A stretch of DNA of 64,000 nucleotides, taken from positions 1 to 64,000 of the forward strand of contig JASKKP010000001.1 of NCBI GenBank assembly GCA_030154105.1. The letters run 5' to 3'. A program made the position numbers and the translations under genes. Shown here piece by piece: positions 28,618 through 38,524 of this stretch (within the stretch, counting starts at the first letter, position 1; each line of letters opens with the position of its first letter). Below the pieces are notes generated by a model, which worked only from the letters and a program-made list of their open reading frames with translations, did not search any database and had not been told where the DNA came from. Origin of the DNA: Bacillota bacterium (GTDB lineage Bacteria > Bacillota > DTU030 > DUMP01).

Positions 28618-31600
28618 TTGGACTAAAGAACAACAAGCGGCCATTCTGGCCCCGCCGGGAAACATCCTGGTAACGGCAGCTGCCGGAGCCGGGAAGACGG
28701 CCGTCCTCGTAGAACGCGTCGTCCGGCGCGTGCTGGATCCGGCCCGCCCGGTAGACATCGACCGCCTGCTGGTGGTTACTTTCACGGACGCGGCGGCGGC
28801 CGAGATGCGCCAGCGCATCGGGGCTGCCCTCGAGGCCGCCTTGGGGGCGGCGCCGGGGAACGCCCACCTGGAGCGCCAACTGGCCCTTCTGGGGCGGGCC
28901 AGCATCTTTACCCTGCACTCTTTTTGCCTAAAGGTTGTCCGCCGCTACTTCTACGAACTGGGGCTGGACCCTTCCTTCCGGGTAATGGATGAAACTGAGG
29001 CAGCGCTCTTGGCCCAAGAAGTGCTGGAGGAGCTGTGGGAAGAAAAGTACGCCCAGGAAGCCGAAGCCGAGGGGGCCTTTACCTATCTCTTGGATTGTTA
29101 CAGCAGCGCCGTAAGCGACGACGACCTGAAGGAACTGGTGCTTAAGCTGCACGACTTCAGCCGGAGCCAGCCCTGGCCGGAGGTATGGCTAAAGCAGGCC
29201 GGGCAGGCCTTTACGCTTTCGCCCGGCACCGAACTCAAAACTACGCCTTGGGGGGGAAAACTTCAGCAGCACGCCCGACGCAAGCTGGAACAGGCCGCCC
29301 ACTGTCTGGAACGGGCCGCCTGCCTTGCCGCCTTGCCGGGCGGGCCCGATCGCTACCTACCGGTCCTGGAGGCGGAGCGGGAGGCCCTTAAAGAAATGGC
29401 CCTTCGGGCTCAAGAGGGGTCCTGGGAGGAGCTGCGACAAAGATTGGCCTTCTCCTTCACGCGCCTTCCGCCCGTCCGGAAGAATGAAGAGGTGGACCCG
29501 GCCATCAAAGACCAAGTAACTCGCCTGCGCGACGAGGCCAAGAAAATCGTGGCCGATCTGGCCACGGACGTTTTCGGCCGTCCGGAAAAGGAGCTCCTTA
29601 CGGAGCTTACCCATCTTGCCCCGGCCGTGCACGCCCTTACCGAGCTGGCCCTCGCTTTTAGCCGCCGCTTTGAGGAAGTCAAGCGGGCGCGGGGTCGGCT
29701 CGACTTTGCCGACCTGGAGCACTATGCCTTGAGGCTCCTCCTCGCCCCGGACGCGCGGCCGGGGTTCCTCAAGCCTTCCCGCCTGGCCGAAGAGATGGCC
29801 GAAGAATACGCCGAGGTCCTGGTGGACGAATACCAGGACATCAACCCGGTCCAAGATGCCATCCTCAGCCTCATTTCCCGCCAGGACACCTCTCAGCCCA
29901 GGCTCTTTCTGGTGGGCGACGTCAAGCAGAGCATCTACCGCTTTCGCCTGGCCGAGCCGCGCCTTTTCCTCAGCAAGTACGCGGCCTACGCGCCCCGGGC
30001 CGGTGGGAGAGGACGGCGGATCAGCCTAAGAGAAAACTTCCGCAGCCGGGCCGAAGTGATCGGCGCGGTAAACTTCCTATTTCGGCAGCTCTTTACCCCT
30101 GAGGTGGGCGGGCTGGCCTACGACGCCGAGGCCGAGCTAACTCCCGGTGCTCCCTACCCGGAGCCCCCGGCGGGGGTTAAGGGTGCTGGCGGGCCGGTGG
30201 AGGTGCACCTCATCGAGCGGCAGGTACCGCTGCCGGACAGGGAAGAAGAGGCGCAAGACGACCCTGCCGCCCTGGACCTCAGCGCGCTGGAAAGGGAAGC
30301 ACTGCTTATCGGGCGGCGCATCCAGGCCATAGTGCGCGGAACGCCGGAGCGCCCCGGCCCGGAGTTTTGCGTCTGGGATAAGTCGGCCCAGAGCTACCGG
30401 CCGGTGACCTACCGCGACATCGTCATCCTCCTTAGGACGGTGCAGGGAAGGGCGGAGACGATGCTGGAAGTCCTCCGCAGGCTCGAGGTCCCGGCTTATG
30501 CGGATCTGGGGACCGGCTACTTCAATGCCCCGGAAGTGGCGACGATGCTCTCCCTGCTGGAGGTCATCGACAACCCGTATCAGGACATCCCGCTGGCTGC
30601 GGTGCTCCGTTCACCGCTGGTTGGGCTGAGCCCCGAAGAGCTGGCCGAAGTGCGCCTCTTAGCACCCGAAGGCCAGTTTGCCGAGGCCGTGCAGAAGGCG
30701 GCCGCAGGTGCGGTATCTTCTTCCTGCCAAAAGAAGCTTGCCGCGTTCTTTGGGCGCCTCGAAGAGTGGCGCACGGCGGCTCGGCGGGGAACTGTGTCCG
30801 ACCTTATCTGGCGCATCTACCGAGAAACCGGCTACCTGGCCTACGTGGGCGGTATGCCGGCGGGAGCGCAGCGGCAGGCCAACCTCAGGGTACTTTACGA
30901 CCGGGCCCGCCAGTTCGAGAGCTACGGGCGGCCGGGACTCTTTCGCTTTCTCCGCTTCCTCAAACGCCTTCAGGCGCAAGAGGGCGATTTGGGTACGGCC
31001 CGTGCCCTGGGCGAAAACGAGAACGTGGTCCGCATCATGAGCATCCACAAGAGCAAAGGCCTGGAATTCCCGGTGGTGTTCGTGGCCGATTTGGGCAAAA
31101 AATTCAACTTCGACGACCTTAAGGGCGACATCCTTCTCCACCGGGACCTCGGCCTCGGGCCTCTGGTGGTGGACCTCCATCTGCGCCTTAAGTATCCCAG
31201 CCTGGCCCACCGCGCCATTCAAGTGGCCGGGCGCGAAGAGGTTCTGGCCGAAGAGCTCAGGATTTTCTATGTGGCGCTCACCCGGGCGCGCGAACGCCTG
31301 ATCCTGGTGGGTTCGGTGCCCAACCTTAATGGCCAGTGCGAGCGCTGGGCGCGGACCGCGGGCGTCAAGGGCTGGACGCTGCCGGCCGGGGACATCCTGA
31401 ACGCGCGCACCTACCTCGATTGGTTGGGAGCGGCCCTGGCCCGCCACCGGGATGGTGCGGCCTTGCGCGCGGCCGGCCCCGAGCCGCCCCTGGACCCCAA
31501 TCCCCGCGACGACCCTTCCCGCTGGGAGGTCCACCTTTACCCTGCGGCGGAAGTGCTGACCTGGGCCGGCGCCCAAGAAAAAGAGGGGGCGGACGCTTCC

Positions 31601-32410
31601 GGCCCGGGCGCCGAAGGAGAAGAGGTGGAACCGGAGCTTCTGGCTTGCGTCCAAAACAGGCTCAGTTGGCGTTACCCGTACGGCCGGGCGAGCCGGCTTA
31701 CGGCCAAAGTAAGCGTGAGCGAGCTCAAACGGCGGCCCCTGGTCGGACTCCCGGGCGAAGAAGAGGAAGCGCCCGGGCGCGAGTTTTACCCCGTGCGCCT
31801 GGCGGAGCGGCCGCGTTTTGCGCAGGCGGCGGGGGAACTCGTAGGGGCGGAGCGCGGGAGCGCCGTGCACCTGGTTCTGCAGCATCTGGACCTCACCCGC
31901 GACCTGACGAGGGAAGGCATTGCGGCCCAGGTCAGGGAACTCACCGCCCGCGAGCTCTTAAGCCCGGAGCAGGCATCCAGCGTGGACGTGGAAGGCCTGG
32001 CTGCGTTCTTCGCCGGGCCGCTCGGCCGGCGGATCATTGCCCGGCCGGAGGCCGTGCGGCGCGAGGTGCCTTTCAGCCTGCGCCTGCCGGCCCGTATGGT
32101 ATATCCGGACTTTTCGCTCACCGGCGCCGAGGCGGAAGAACCCATCCTGGTGCAGGGAATCATCGATTGGTTGGTGCGGGAGGAAGGCGGCTGGCTCCTT
32201 CTCGACTTCAAAACCGATGCCGTAAGTCCGGCCGCCCTCAAGGAGCGGGAGAAGCTCTACCGCAGGCAGGTGGCCATCTACGCGCTGGCGGTCGCCGCCT
32301 GGAGCGGCCGGCCGGTGAAGGAAGCCTACCTGTACTTCCTGGCCTTGGGCGAGGCCCTGCCCGTCCCCGTAGCTAAAGAAAACCCCCTCTTCTCCGCCCG
32401 AGACGCCTAA
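28604..32410 (+). CDS. addA: ATP-dependent helicase/nuclease subunit A (UvrD-like)
   Basis: WTKEQQAAILAPPGNILVTAAAGAGKTAVLVERVV, VDEYQDINPVQ, nuclease LLLDFKTD; 14-nt overlap with addB. Confidence 0.97.
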   Translation: MKAPNWTKEQQAAILAPPGNILVTAAAGAGKTAVLVERVVRRVLDPARPVDIDRLLVVTFTDAAAAEMRQRIGAALEAALGAAPGNAHLERQLALLGRASIFTLHSFCLKVVRRYFYELGLDPSFRVMDETEAALLAQEVLEELWEEKYAQEAEAEGAFTYLLDCYSSAVSDDDLKELVLKLHDFSRSQPWPEVWLKQAGQAFTLSPGTELKTTPWGGKLQQHARRKLEQAAHCLERAACLAALPGGPDRYLPVLEAEREALKEMALRAQEGSWEELRQRLAFSFTRLPPVRKNEEVDPAIKDQVTRLRDEAKKIVADLATDVFGRPEKELLTELTHLAPAVHALTELALAFSRRFEEVKRARGRLDFADLEHYALRLLLAPDARPGFLKPSRLAEEMAEEYAEVLVDEYQDINPVQDAILSLISRQDTSQPRLFLVGDVKQSIYRFRLAEPRLFLSKYAAYAPRAGGRGRRISLRENFRSRAEVIGAVNFLFRQLFTPEVGGLAYDAEAELTPGAPYPEPPAGVKGAGGPVEVHLIERQVPLPDREEEAQDDPAALDLSALEREALLIGRRIQAIVRGTPERPGPEFCVWDKSAQSYRPVTYRDIVILLRTVQGRAETMLEVLRRLEVPAYADLGTGYFNAPEVATMLSLLEVIDNPYQDIPLAAVLRSPLVGLSPEELAEVRLLAPEGQFAEAVQKAAAGAVSSSCQKKLAAFFGRLEEWRTAARRGTVSDLIWRIYRETGYLAYVGGMPAGAQRQANLRVLYDRARQFESYGRPGLFRFLRFLKRLQAQEGDLGTARALGENENVVRIMSIHKSKGLEFPVVFVADLGKKFNFDDLKGDILLHRDLGLGPLVVDLHLRLKYPSLAHRAIQVAGREEVLAEELRIFYVALTRARERLILVGSVPNLNGQCERWARTAGVKGWTLPAGDILNARTYLDWLGAALARHRDGAALRAAGPEPPLDPNPRDDPSRWEVHLYPAAEVLTWAGAQEKEGADASGPGAEGEEVEPELLACVQNRLSWRYPYGRASRLTAKVSVSELKRRPLVGLPGEEEEAPGREFYPVRLAERPRFAQAAGELVGAERGSAVHLVLQHLDLTRDLTREGIAAQVRELTARELLSPEQASSVDVEGLAAFFAGPLGRRIIARPEAVRREVPFSLRLPARMVYPDFSLTGAEAEEPILVQGIIDWLVREEGGWLLLDFKTDAVSPAALKEREKLYRRQVAIYALAVAAWSGRPVKEAYLYFLALGEALPVPVAKENPLFSARDA

Positions 32411-32514
32411 AAACCGTTCAAAGAAGTAATGTTTTTTTGCCGGGCAGACATTCATGCCGCTGGCGGCATCAGCAGAGGGATGAAAACTTCGGCCTTCGGG
32501 TATCCCCTGTGGCG

Positions 32515-32543
32515 CGAACGACCTGAGGACGAACGAACTCGGC
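32515..32543 (+). repeat. dispersed repeat, copy 1 (core)
   Basis: cgaacgacctgaggacgaacgaactcggc, exact reverse complement of 63951-63979; similarity extends on one side. Confidence 0.8.
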
Positions 32544-32620
32544 TCGCTCGGGGCGCGGGCAGAACTCTTTTGGCCTCAAACACCGCCCGCGCTTTCCCTC
32601 GCTCGCCTGCGTTCTTCTAA

Positions 32621-32690
32621 TGGCGGTACGTAACGCGCCCTGCGGGGAATATCCCTCGGCCTCAGTTTGCGCTGAACAGCTGTGCCCACG
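32621..32690 (+). repeat. dispersed repeat type 2, copy upstream of sbcD
   Basis: TGGCGGTACGTAA...GCGCC...CCCTCGGC...GAACA.CTGTGC, about 80% identical by eye to 33926-33995. Confidence 0.75.
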
Positions 32691-32711
32691 AAAGGAACGG
32701 AAGGTGGCAGG

Positions 32712-33938
32712 ATGCGTATCTTGCATACGGCGGACTGGCATTTGGGGCGCACCCTCGAGGGACGTTCCCGCCTGCCAGAGCAACGCGACTTCCTTAACGA
32801 GCTCTGCGACTTGGTTGACGACGAAGGCGTGGATCTGGTGCTTGTGGCCGGTGACGTCTTCGACAGCGGCAATCCACCGGCAGAGGCGGAAAACTTGTTC
32901 TACAGCGCGCTCGAGCGCCTGGCGGCGGGCGGCAGGCGGGCGGTAGTAGTTATCGCCGGCAATCACGACAGTCCGGAACGCCTGCGGGCGGCGAGCCCCT
33001 TGGCCCTGCCCTTTGGGATCTGCCTTTTGGGATATCCGGCGGAGGAGCTCCCGGCGGACGAACGGGCCAACGGAGTACGCCGGCTAGACTCAGGGCCGGG
33101 CTGGGTGGAGCTGGCCCTGCCCGGCGGTGAAGCGGCCGTGCTCGCCACGCTGCCTTACCCCTCGGAGGCGCGACTCGGCGAGCTTCTCAGCCGGTCGCTG
33201 GGGGAAGCCGAGCTGAAGGCGGCGTACTCTCAGCGCGTCGGGCAGGCGCTGGCGGCAGCCGCTTCCCATTTCCGGCCGGATACGGTCAACCTGGTGGTGA
33301 GCCACGTTTACCTGCGCGGCGGGCGCACCTCGGACTCGGAACGGGACATCCAGCTCGGCGGGGCCCTGGCGGTGGAACCGGCGGTCCTTCCGGCCGGAGC
33401 CCAGTACGCAGCCTTAGGCCACCTGCACCGGCCCCAAGCTGTAGCCGGCGCCCCCATCCCCTGCCGGTACGCCGGTTCCCCTTTAGCCTACTCCTTCTCC
33501 GAGGTGGATCAAGAAAAAGTAGTAGTGCTGGTGGAGGTCCAGGCGGGGCAGCCGGCCAAATGGCGGCCGATCCCTATTCGGGCCGGCTTCCCGCTCAAAA
33601 CCTGGTGCGCGGACAGCCTGGAGGAGTTTTTTGCCTGGGCCGCCGACGAGCGTAACCTAAGGGCCTGGGTAAACCTGGAGGTGCGCGTTCCAGAACCCCT
33701 GACCCCCGCGCAGATGGCGGAGATCCAGCGCCGCCACCCGCGCGTGGTCCAGATACGCGCGCGGCTGCCGGAGGCCGAGGCCATATCCGACCGGCCGGAA
33801 CGCGCCTCCCTTCCCCTGCGCGAGCAGTTTCGGCTTTTTGCCGCCCGTGAGCTGGGCGGCGAGCCGGATCCGGAGCTCATCGACCTTTTCCTGGAGCTGG
33901 TGAGCGGGGCGCCGGGCGAAGGGGCTGGCGGTACGTAA
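32712..33938 (+). CDS. sbcD: exonuclease SbcCD subunit D
   Basis: MRILHTADWHLGRTLEG, VAGDVFDSGNPP, VIAGNHDSPERL, ALGHLHRPQ. Confidence 0.96.
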   Translation: MRILHTADWHLGRTLEGRSRLPEQRDFLNELCDLVDDEGVDLVLVAGDVFDSGNPPAEAENLFYSALERLAAGGRRAVVVIAGNHDSPERLRAASPLALPFGICLLGYPAEELPADERANGVRRLDSGPGWVELALPGGEAAVLATLPYPSEARLGELLSRSLGEAELKAAYSQRVGQALAAAASHFRPDTVNLVVSHVYLRGGRTSDSERDIQLGGALAVEPAVLPAGAQYAALGHLHRPQAVAGAPIPCRYAGSPLAYSFSEVDQEKVVVLVEVQAGQPAKWRPIPIRAGFPLKTWCADSLEEFFAWAADERNLRAWVNLEVRVPEPLTPAQMAEIQRRHPRVVQIRARLPEAEAISDRPERASLPLREQFRLFAARELGGEPDPELIDLFLELVSGAPGEGAGGT

Positions 33939-33995
33939 TGCGCCGTGCCGAGGATGTCCCTCGGCTTCGGTTGGCGCGGAACAACTGTGCGTGTC
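33926..33995 (+). repeat. dispersed repeat type 2, copy overlapping the sbcD stop codon
   Basis: Direct repeat of 32621-32690; supplies the GGT ACG TAA end of sbcD. Confidence 0.75.
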
Positions 33996-34041
33996 CGTGT
34001 TTTCAAAGTGCCCGTGAATTGCAAGATGGGGGAGAAGCCAG

Positions 34042-37000
34042 TTGAAACCGCTCAGGCTCAGCTTTTCCGGACTACATAGCTACCGGACGAGGCAGGAGGT
34101 GGACTTTACCGTTCTCGGCGCCGCCGGCCTTTTCGGCATTTTCGGGCCCACCGGCGCGGGAAAGTCCACGATTCTCGATGCCATCACCCTGGCCTTATAC
34201 GGCAGCGTGGAACGGGCCAAAGGCGGGAAGGCGGGGATCATCAACCAGCTGGAGCAGAGCCTCTCCGTCTCCTTCACTTTCGCCTTGGGCGAAGAAGTCT
34301 GGCGGGTGGAGCGCGAGTACCGGCGGGATAAAAACGATCCGACGGCGGTGCGCGTGCAGCAGGCGCGCCTGGTAAAAGTGGAGCCGGGCGGGGAACAAGT
34401 GGTGGCTTCCACCGCTTCCGAGGTCGATGCCAAGGTGGTGGAGATCCTCGGCCTGCGCCGCGAAGACTTTACCCGCGCCGTGGTCATTCCGCAGGGAAAG
34501 TTCGATGCTTTCCTGCACCTTACGGCCGGGGAGCGGGCCCGGATGCTGGAGTACATTTTTAACCTGGGGGACTACGGCGATGCCCTGGCCGAACGCGCCC
34601 GCGAGGTAAAGGCGGCTTGCGAAAAAGAGCTCGAAGCGGTGCTCGGGGAAGAAAAAGCGCTGGGCGATGCCTCGCCGGAAGCGGTGGCCCGGGCGAGAGC
34701 GGCCCTCGAGGAGGCCGGGGGAAAGCTGGCCCGGCTGGAGGAAGAGGTTCGGGGGCTAAAAGAGCGCTTTAACGCCCTGGAGGAAGTGCGCCGCCTCTTC
34801 GAAGAGCACGAGAAGGCCCTGGCTCTTCTCACCGCGCTCGAGGCCGAGCTTCCCGAGCGGGAGAAAAGGCGGGCGGCGCTTATTGCGGCGGAGAAGGCGG
34901 AACCTTTGCGCCCAGCCTTGGAAAGGGAAAAAGAGCTGGCGGAGGAGATCCGCGCTCTCGGCGACAAGGTAGAGAAGCTCACGGCCGACCTGGAAGCCGC
35001 AGAAGCGGCGGCCGAAGCGGCCGAGCGTGCCCGAACGGCAGCCGAGACCGAGCGGGAGGCGCTCCTTCCCGAGCTCATCATGCGGGAGGCAGCGCTGGAA
35101 GAGGCCCGACGGCAGGCGGTGGAGCGGGCCCGGCTCCTTAAAGAGCAGGAAGAAGCGCAAAAAGAAAAGCGAGCTTGGGAGGCTGAGCTTAGGGAGGCCA
35201 GAAGGGAAGTCGAGGAGCACGAAGCGGCGTTCAGGCGGCTGCGTGAGGCTTGGCAGAAGATTACGGACGAACGCGCCCGGCTTAAGTTCAATCCGGAGCT
35301 CAGGGCGCGGCTGCAGCAGGCCAATACCGCCCTCCTTACCCTCGAGGAGCGGGAGAGGCAGCTCGGTGCTTGGGAGGAGAAGCGGCGCCGGGAGGAGGTG
35401 CGGGTACGAGGGTTGGCCGAGAAACTGCGCGCGCTTCTTTTGGCACGGCTGGCCCCGGAGGCTGTGGCCGACGCCGAACCCGTGGCGGCGGCGGAAGCGG
35501 AGGTGCGGCGGGCGGAGGAGGTATGGCGCGCCCGCCGCAAGGAGCGGGACGAGGCGCTTTTCAGGCACCAGGCTGCAGCCCTGGCCGCTACTCTGGTACC
35601 GGGTGAGCCGTGCCCGGTATGCGGCTCGCGGGAGCACCCTGCTCCGGCACTGGCTGCGGCTGACAGTGGAGAGCTCATGCGCCTGGAGGAAGAGGTCGCG
35701 GCGGCGGAGGCGGACTTGAACCAAGCTCGGCGCTGGTATGAACGGGTGCAAACTCTGGCCGTGGAAGTTGAAGCGGCCCGGCGCACCTTGGCCGACGCGG
35801 CGGCGGAGCGGGAGCGCGTCTCCGGCGAGGTGAACGCCCTGAATGCCCGCTTTGCCGAGCTGGCGGGGACCCTGGGACGGGACGAAGTACGCCGGCGCCT
35901 GGAGATGCTCGCGCGTGAGGATGAGGTGCGGGCCGCTTTGGACAAGCGGCAGGCCGCCCTGGAAGAAGAACGGGCGGAGCTCGAGGCCCGGGGGAGGGAA
36001 CTTACGGCCAAGGTCGGCTCCCTCGAGGTGCGCCTGAGCGGACTTGTCGGCGAGATGAACGCGCGGGCGGCGCAGATCGCCGCCCTGGAAGCCGAAATCC
36101 GGCGCGTGTGCGGCAGTGCTCTTCCCGAAGTGCTCCTCGCTAAGGTGCGCCGGGAGATGGCCGCTTTAGAGGAGGCGGCTAAGGCGGCGCAGGCGGCCGA
36201 ACGGGAAGCAAAGGAAAAGGTGGTGCGCCTGGGGCGAGAGGTGGCCGCGGCCCGAAGTAGCCTGGAGGCCCGACAGGTTGAGGCACGTCGCTTGGAGGTA
36301 GAACTTCAAAATAACCTTATGGAAGCCGGCTTCCCGCACCGGGCGGCGGCAGAAGCCGCGCTTCTTCCGGCCGATGTCCGGAAACGCTTGAAAGAAGAGC
36401 TGGAGCGTTTTGACCGGGAGATCTACCGGGTCCGGGCCGACTGCGAGCGGCTCAAGCAGGATTTGGCCGGGCGTAGCTTTAGCGCCGAAGAGTGGAGCGC
36501 GTGCCGGGAGGAGCTCGAGCGCAAGGAGGAGGAGAAAAACGCGGCCCATGGCGCCTTAGCGGTTCTGAGAAACGAGCTTTCGCGCCTTGAAACCAACGCG
36601 AAGCGTTTTAAGGAGCTCGAAGAGAAAAGGCGCCGCCTGGAACGGCGGCGCGACTTGGCGACGGTTTTAAGCCGCCTCGTCAGCGGACGTCGCTTCGTCG
36701 AATTTCTGGCCGAGGAACACCTGGCCGACCTGGCGCTGGAGGCGTCCCGGCGGTTGGGGGCGCTCACGGGCCAACGCTACGCCTTGGAACTGGGCGAACG
36801 CTGTGAGTTTGTCCTGCGCGACGATTTTGCCGGCGGTCAGCGGCGCCCGGTGACCTCGCTATCCGGCGGCGAAACCTTCCTTACTTCCCTCGCCCTGGCC
36901 TTGGCCCTCTCTTCCCAACTCCAGCTGAAAGGCCGTTATCCTTTAGGGTTCTTTTTCCTAGACGAAGGGTTTGGTACCTTAGATGCCGAGAAGCTCGAGG

Positions 37001-37158
37001 TAGTGCTCCAGGCGCTGGAGAAGCTGCGCCGGGGAGAGCGCCTGGTCGGCGTGATCAGCCACGTACCGGAACTACAGGAGCGTCTCCCCGTGTACCTGGA
37101 GGTTTTGCCGGCCCAGCCCGACGGGACGGGAAGCAGGCTGCGCCTGGTGCACACGTAA
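34042..37158 (+). CDS. sbcC: exonuclease SbcCD subunit C (SMC-like ATPase)
   Basis: GIFGPTGAGKSTILDAITLALYG, zinc hook GEPCPVCGSREHPAP, SGGETFLTSLALALALS, FFLDEGFGTLD; TTG start. Confidence 0.96.
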   Translation: MKPLRLSFSGLHSYRTRQEVDFTVLGAAGLFGIFGPTGAGKSTILDAITLALYGSVERAKGGKAGIINQLEQSLSVSFTFALGEEVWRVEREYRRDKNDPTAVRVQQARLVKVEPGGEQVVASTASEVDAKVVEILGLRREDFTRAVVIPQGKFDAFLHLTAGERARMLEYIFNLGDYGDALAERAREVKAACEKELEAVLGEEKALGDASPEAVARARAALEEAGGKLARLEEEVRGLKERFNALEEVRRLFEEHEKALALLTALEAELPEREKRRAALIAAEKAEPLRPALEREKELAEEIRALGDKVEKLTADLEAAEAAAEAAERARTAAETEREALLPELIMREAALEEARRQAVERARLLKEQEEAQKEKRAWEAELREARREVEEHEAAFRRLREAWQKITDERARLKFNPELRARLQQANTALLTLEERERQLGAWEEKRRREEVRVRGLAEKLRALLLARLAPEAVADAEPVAAAEAEVRRAEEVWRARRKERDEALFRHQAAALAATLVPGEPCPVCGSREHPAPALAAADSGELMRLEEEVAAAEADLNQARRWYERVQTLAVEVEAARRTLADAAAERERVSGEVNALNARFAELAGTLGRDEVRRRLEMLAREDEVRAALDKRQAALEEERAELEARGRELTAKVGSLEVRLSGLVGEMNARAAQIAALEAEIRRVCGSALPEVLLAKVRREMAALEEAAKAAQAAEREAKEKVVRLGREVAAARSSLEARQVEARRLEVELQNNLMEAGFPHRAAAEAALLPADVRKRLKEELERFDREIYRVRADCERLKQDLAGRSFSAEEWSACREELERKEEEKNAAHGALAVLRNELSRLETNAKRFKELEEKRRRLERRRDLATVLSRLVSGRRFVEFLAEEHLADLALEASRRLGALTGQRYALELGERCEFVLRDDFAGGQRRPVTSLSGGETFLTSLALALALSSQLQLKGRYPLGFFFLDEGFGTLDAEKLEVVLQALEKLRRGERLVGVISHVPELQERLPVYLEVLPAQPDGTGSRLRLVHT

Positions 37159-37214
37159 CAACAAGGCCACCCCATGCAGGGTGGCCTCTCTGAGCCGGGG
37201 AGCCCTTCGGCTTT

Positions 37215-38513
37215 TTACTGCTCATTGCCGTCGTCGAAGAACTCCTCCAGGAAGAGGTTGTGGGTGTGTTCATCATAACCGATTACCTCGGCGTAGCGCC
37301 CCCAGTCCACCAGGGTTTCCAGCTGGCGCTGGGCTTCTGAGGCGCCGAACTGGCGCTCCAGGATCTCGAGGAGGAACTCGCGGGGCAGACGGCGGTTGGA
37401 TTTAGACTTGATCACGTGGATGATGCGCTTAAGGGCCGGCACGCGCTCCAGCACCTGCTGGCGGAAGATGTCTTTGCGCTCCAGCACCGAGGCTTCGGCA
37501 AAGGCCATGCCTTTGGGGGTAAGCTCGATGTCGCCGGCTTCCACGCGGGCGAACCCCAGAAGCTCTACTCCCTGCACGATGGGGAGGAAGTCCTCCACGT
37601 CGAGGACTAGATCGTCGGCCAGGCGGTAGAGATCGGCTTTGCCGTCCATGTCCTCCAGCATTTCGATGAGCCCGGTCATGGCCCCGGCCCGCACGGGCGG
37701 GACGGGAGTAAACCTTTTTTCTTCCGGGACCACCGGGCGGTGCTCCACTTCCCGCTCTTTGCGGGTAAGGACGCGGTACAGTTCGTCAACCCGGGCCATG
37801 AAGGCCGGATCTTCCCGGTCGCGCCAGTGGGGAAGGTCGATCGCCACGTCGGCCACCACATGCGCCGGGTGGCCGGAGAGGACCACGGCCCGGTCGGCCA
37901 TGTACACCAGCTCTTCGATGCCGTGCGTTACCAGAATCACGGCCTTGGTGGGAAGCTTCTTTTCCAGCCAGAGCTCGAGGAAATCCCGGCGCAGGTTTTC
38001 CGCGGTGAGCACGTCCAGGGCGGAAAAGGGCTCATCCATAAGGAGCAGGTCGGGTTCTACCGCCAGGGCACGTCCGAATCCTACGCGCTGGCGCATGCCG
38101 CCGGAAAGTTCCTTGGGGTAGGCATTTTCAAAGCCGTCTAGGCCGACGATGTCGATGGCCTCGAGGGCCTTTTTGCGCCGCTCGGCCGGCGTCAGATTCT
38201 TCTGTTTCAAGCCGAGCTCGACATTTTCCAGCACGGTCAGCCAGGGGAAGAGGGCGAAGGTTTGAAACACGAAGCCGACGCCTGGGTTGACGCCCGTGAG
38301 CGCTTGGCCGCGGTAGAGGACGGTGCCGCTTGTCGGCTTTACCAGCCCGGCGATAATTCTAAGCAGGGTGGATTTGCCGGAACCGGAGGGGCCGAGGATG
38401 CCTAAGAACTCTCCCTCGCGTACGGTGAGGTTGATATCCTCCAAAACAGTGACTTCCTGGTCCCCAACTTCGTAGCGCTGGTAAATGTGTTTGAGCTCGA
38501 TGAGTTCGGCCAT
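37215..38513 (-). CDS. ABC transporter ATP-binding protein with C-terminal AAA-associated domain (nitrate/sulfonate type)
   Basis: Walker A LGPSGSGKSTLLRI, signature LSGGMRQRVGFGRAL, long C-terminal extension. Confidence 0.93.
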   Translation of the reverse strand: MAELIELKHIYQRYEVGDQEVTVLEDINLTVREGEFLGILGPSGSGKSTLLRIIAGLVKPTSGTVLYRGQALTGVNPGVGFVFQTFALFPWLTVLENVELGLKQKNLTPAERRKKALEAIDIVGLDGFENAYPKELSGGMRQRVGFGRALAVEPDLLLMDEPFSALDVLTAENLRRDFLELWLEKKLPTKAVILVTHGIEELVYMADRAVVLSGHPAHVVADVAIDLPHWRDREDPAFMARVDELYRVLTRKEREVEHRPVVPEEKRFTPVPPVRAGAMTGLIEMLEDMDGKADLYRLADDLVLDVEDFLPIVQGVELLGFARVEAGDIELTPKGMAFAEASVLERKDIFRQQVLERVPALKRIIHVIKSKSNRRLPREFLLEILERQFGASEAQRQLETLVDWGRYAEVIGYDEHTHNLFLEEFFDDGNEQ

Positions 38514-38524
38514 ACCTTCACCCC

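Noticed and set aside
30659-31885. 408-aa minus-strand ORF opposite addA
   Set aside because: Antisense shadow ORF in GC-rich addA; no domain motifs
34572-36011. 479-aa minus-strand ORF opposite sbcC
   Set aside because: Ser/Arg/Ala-rich antisense translation of a high-GC coiled-coil gene; no recognisable domain and the plus-strand SbcC is unambiguous
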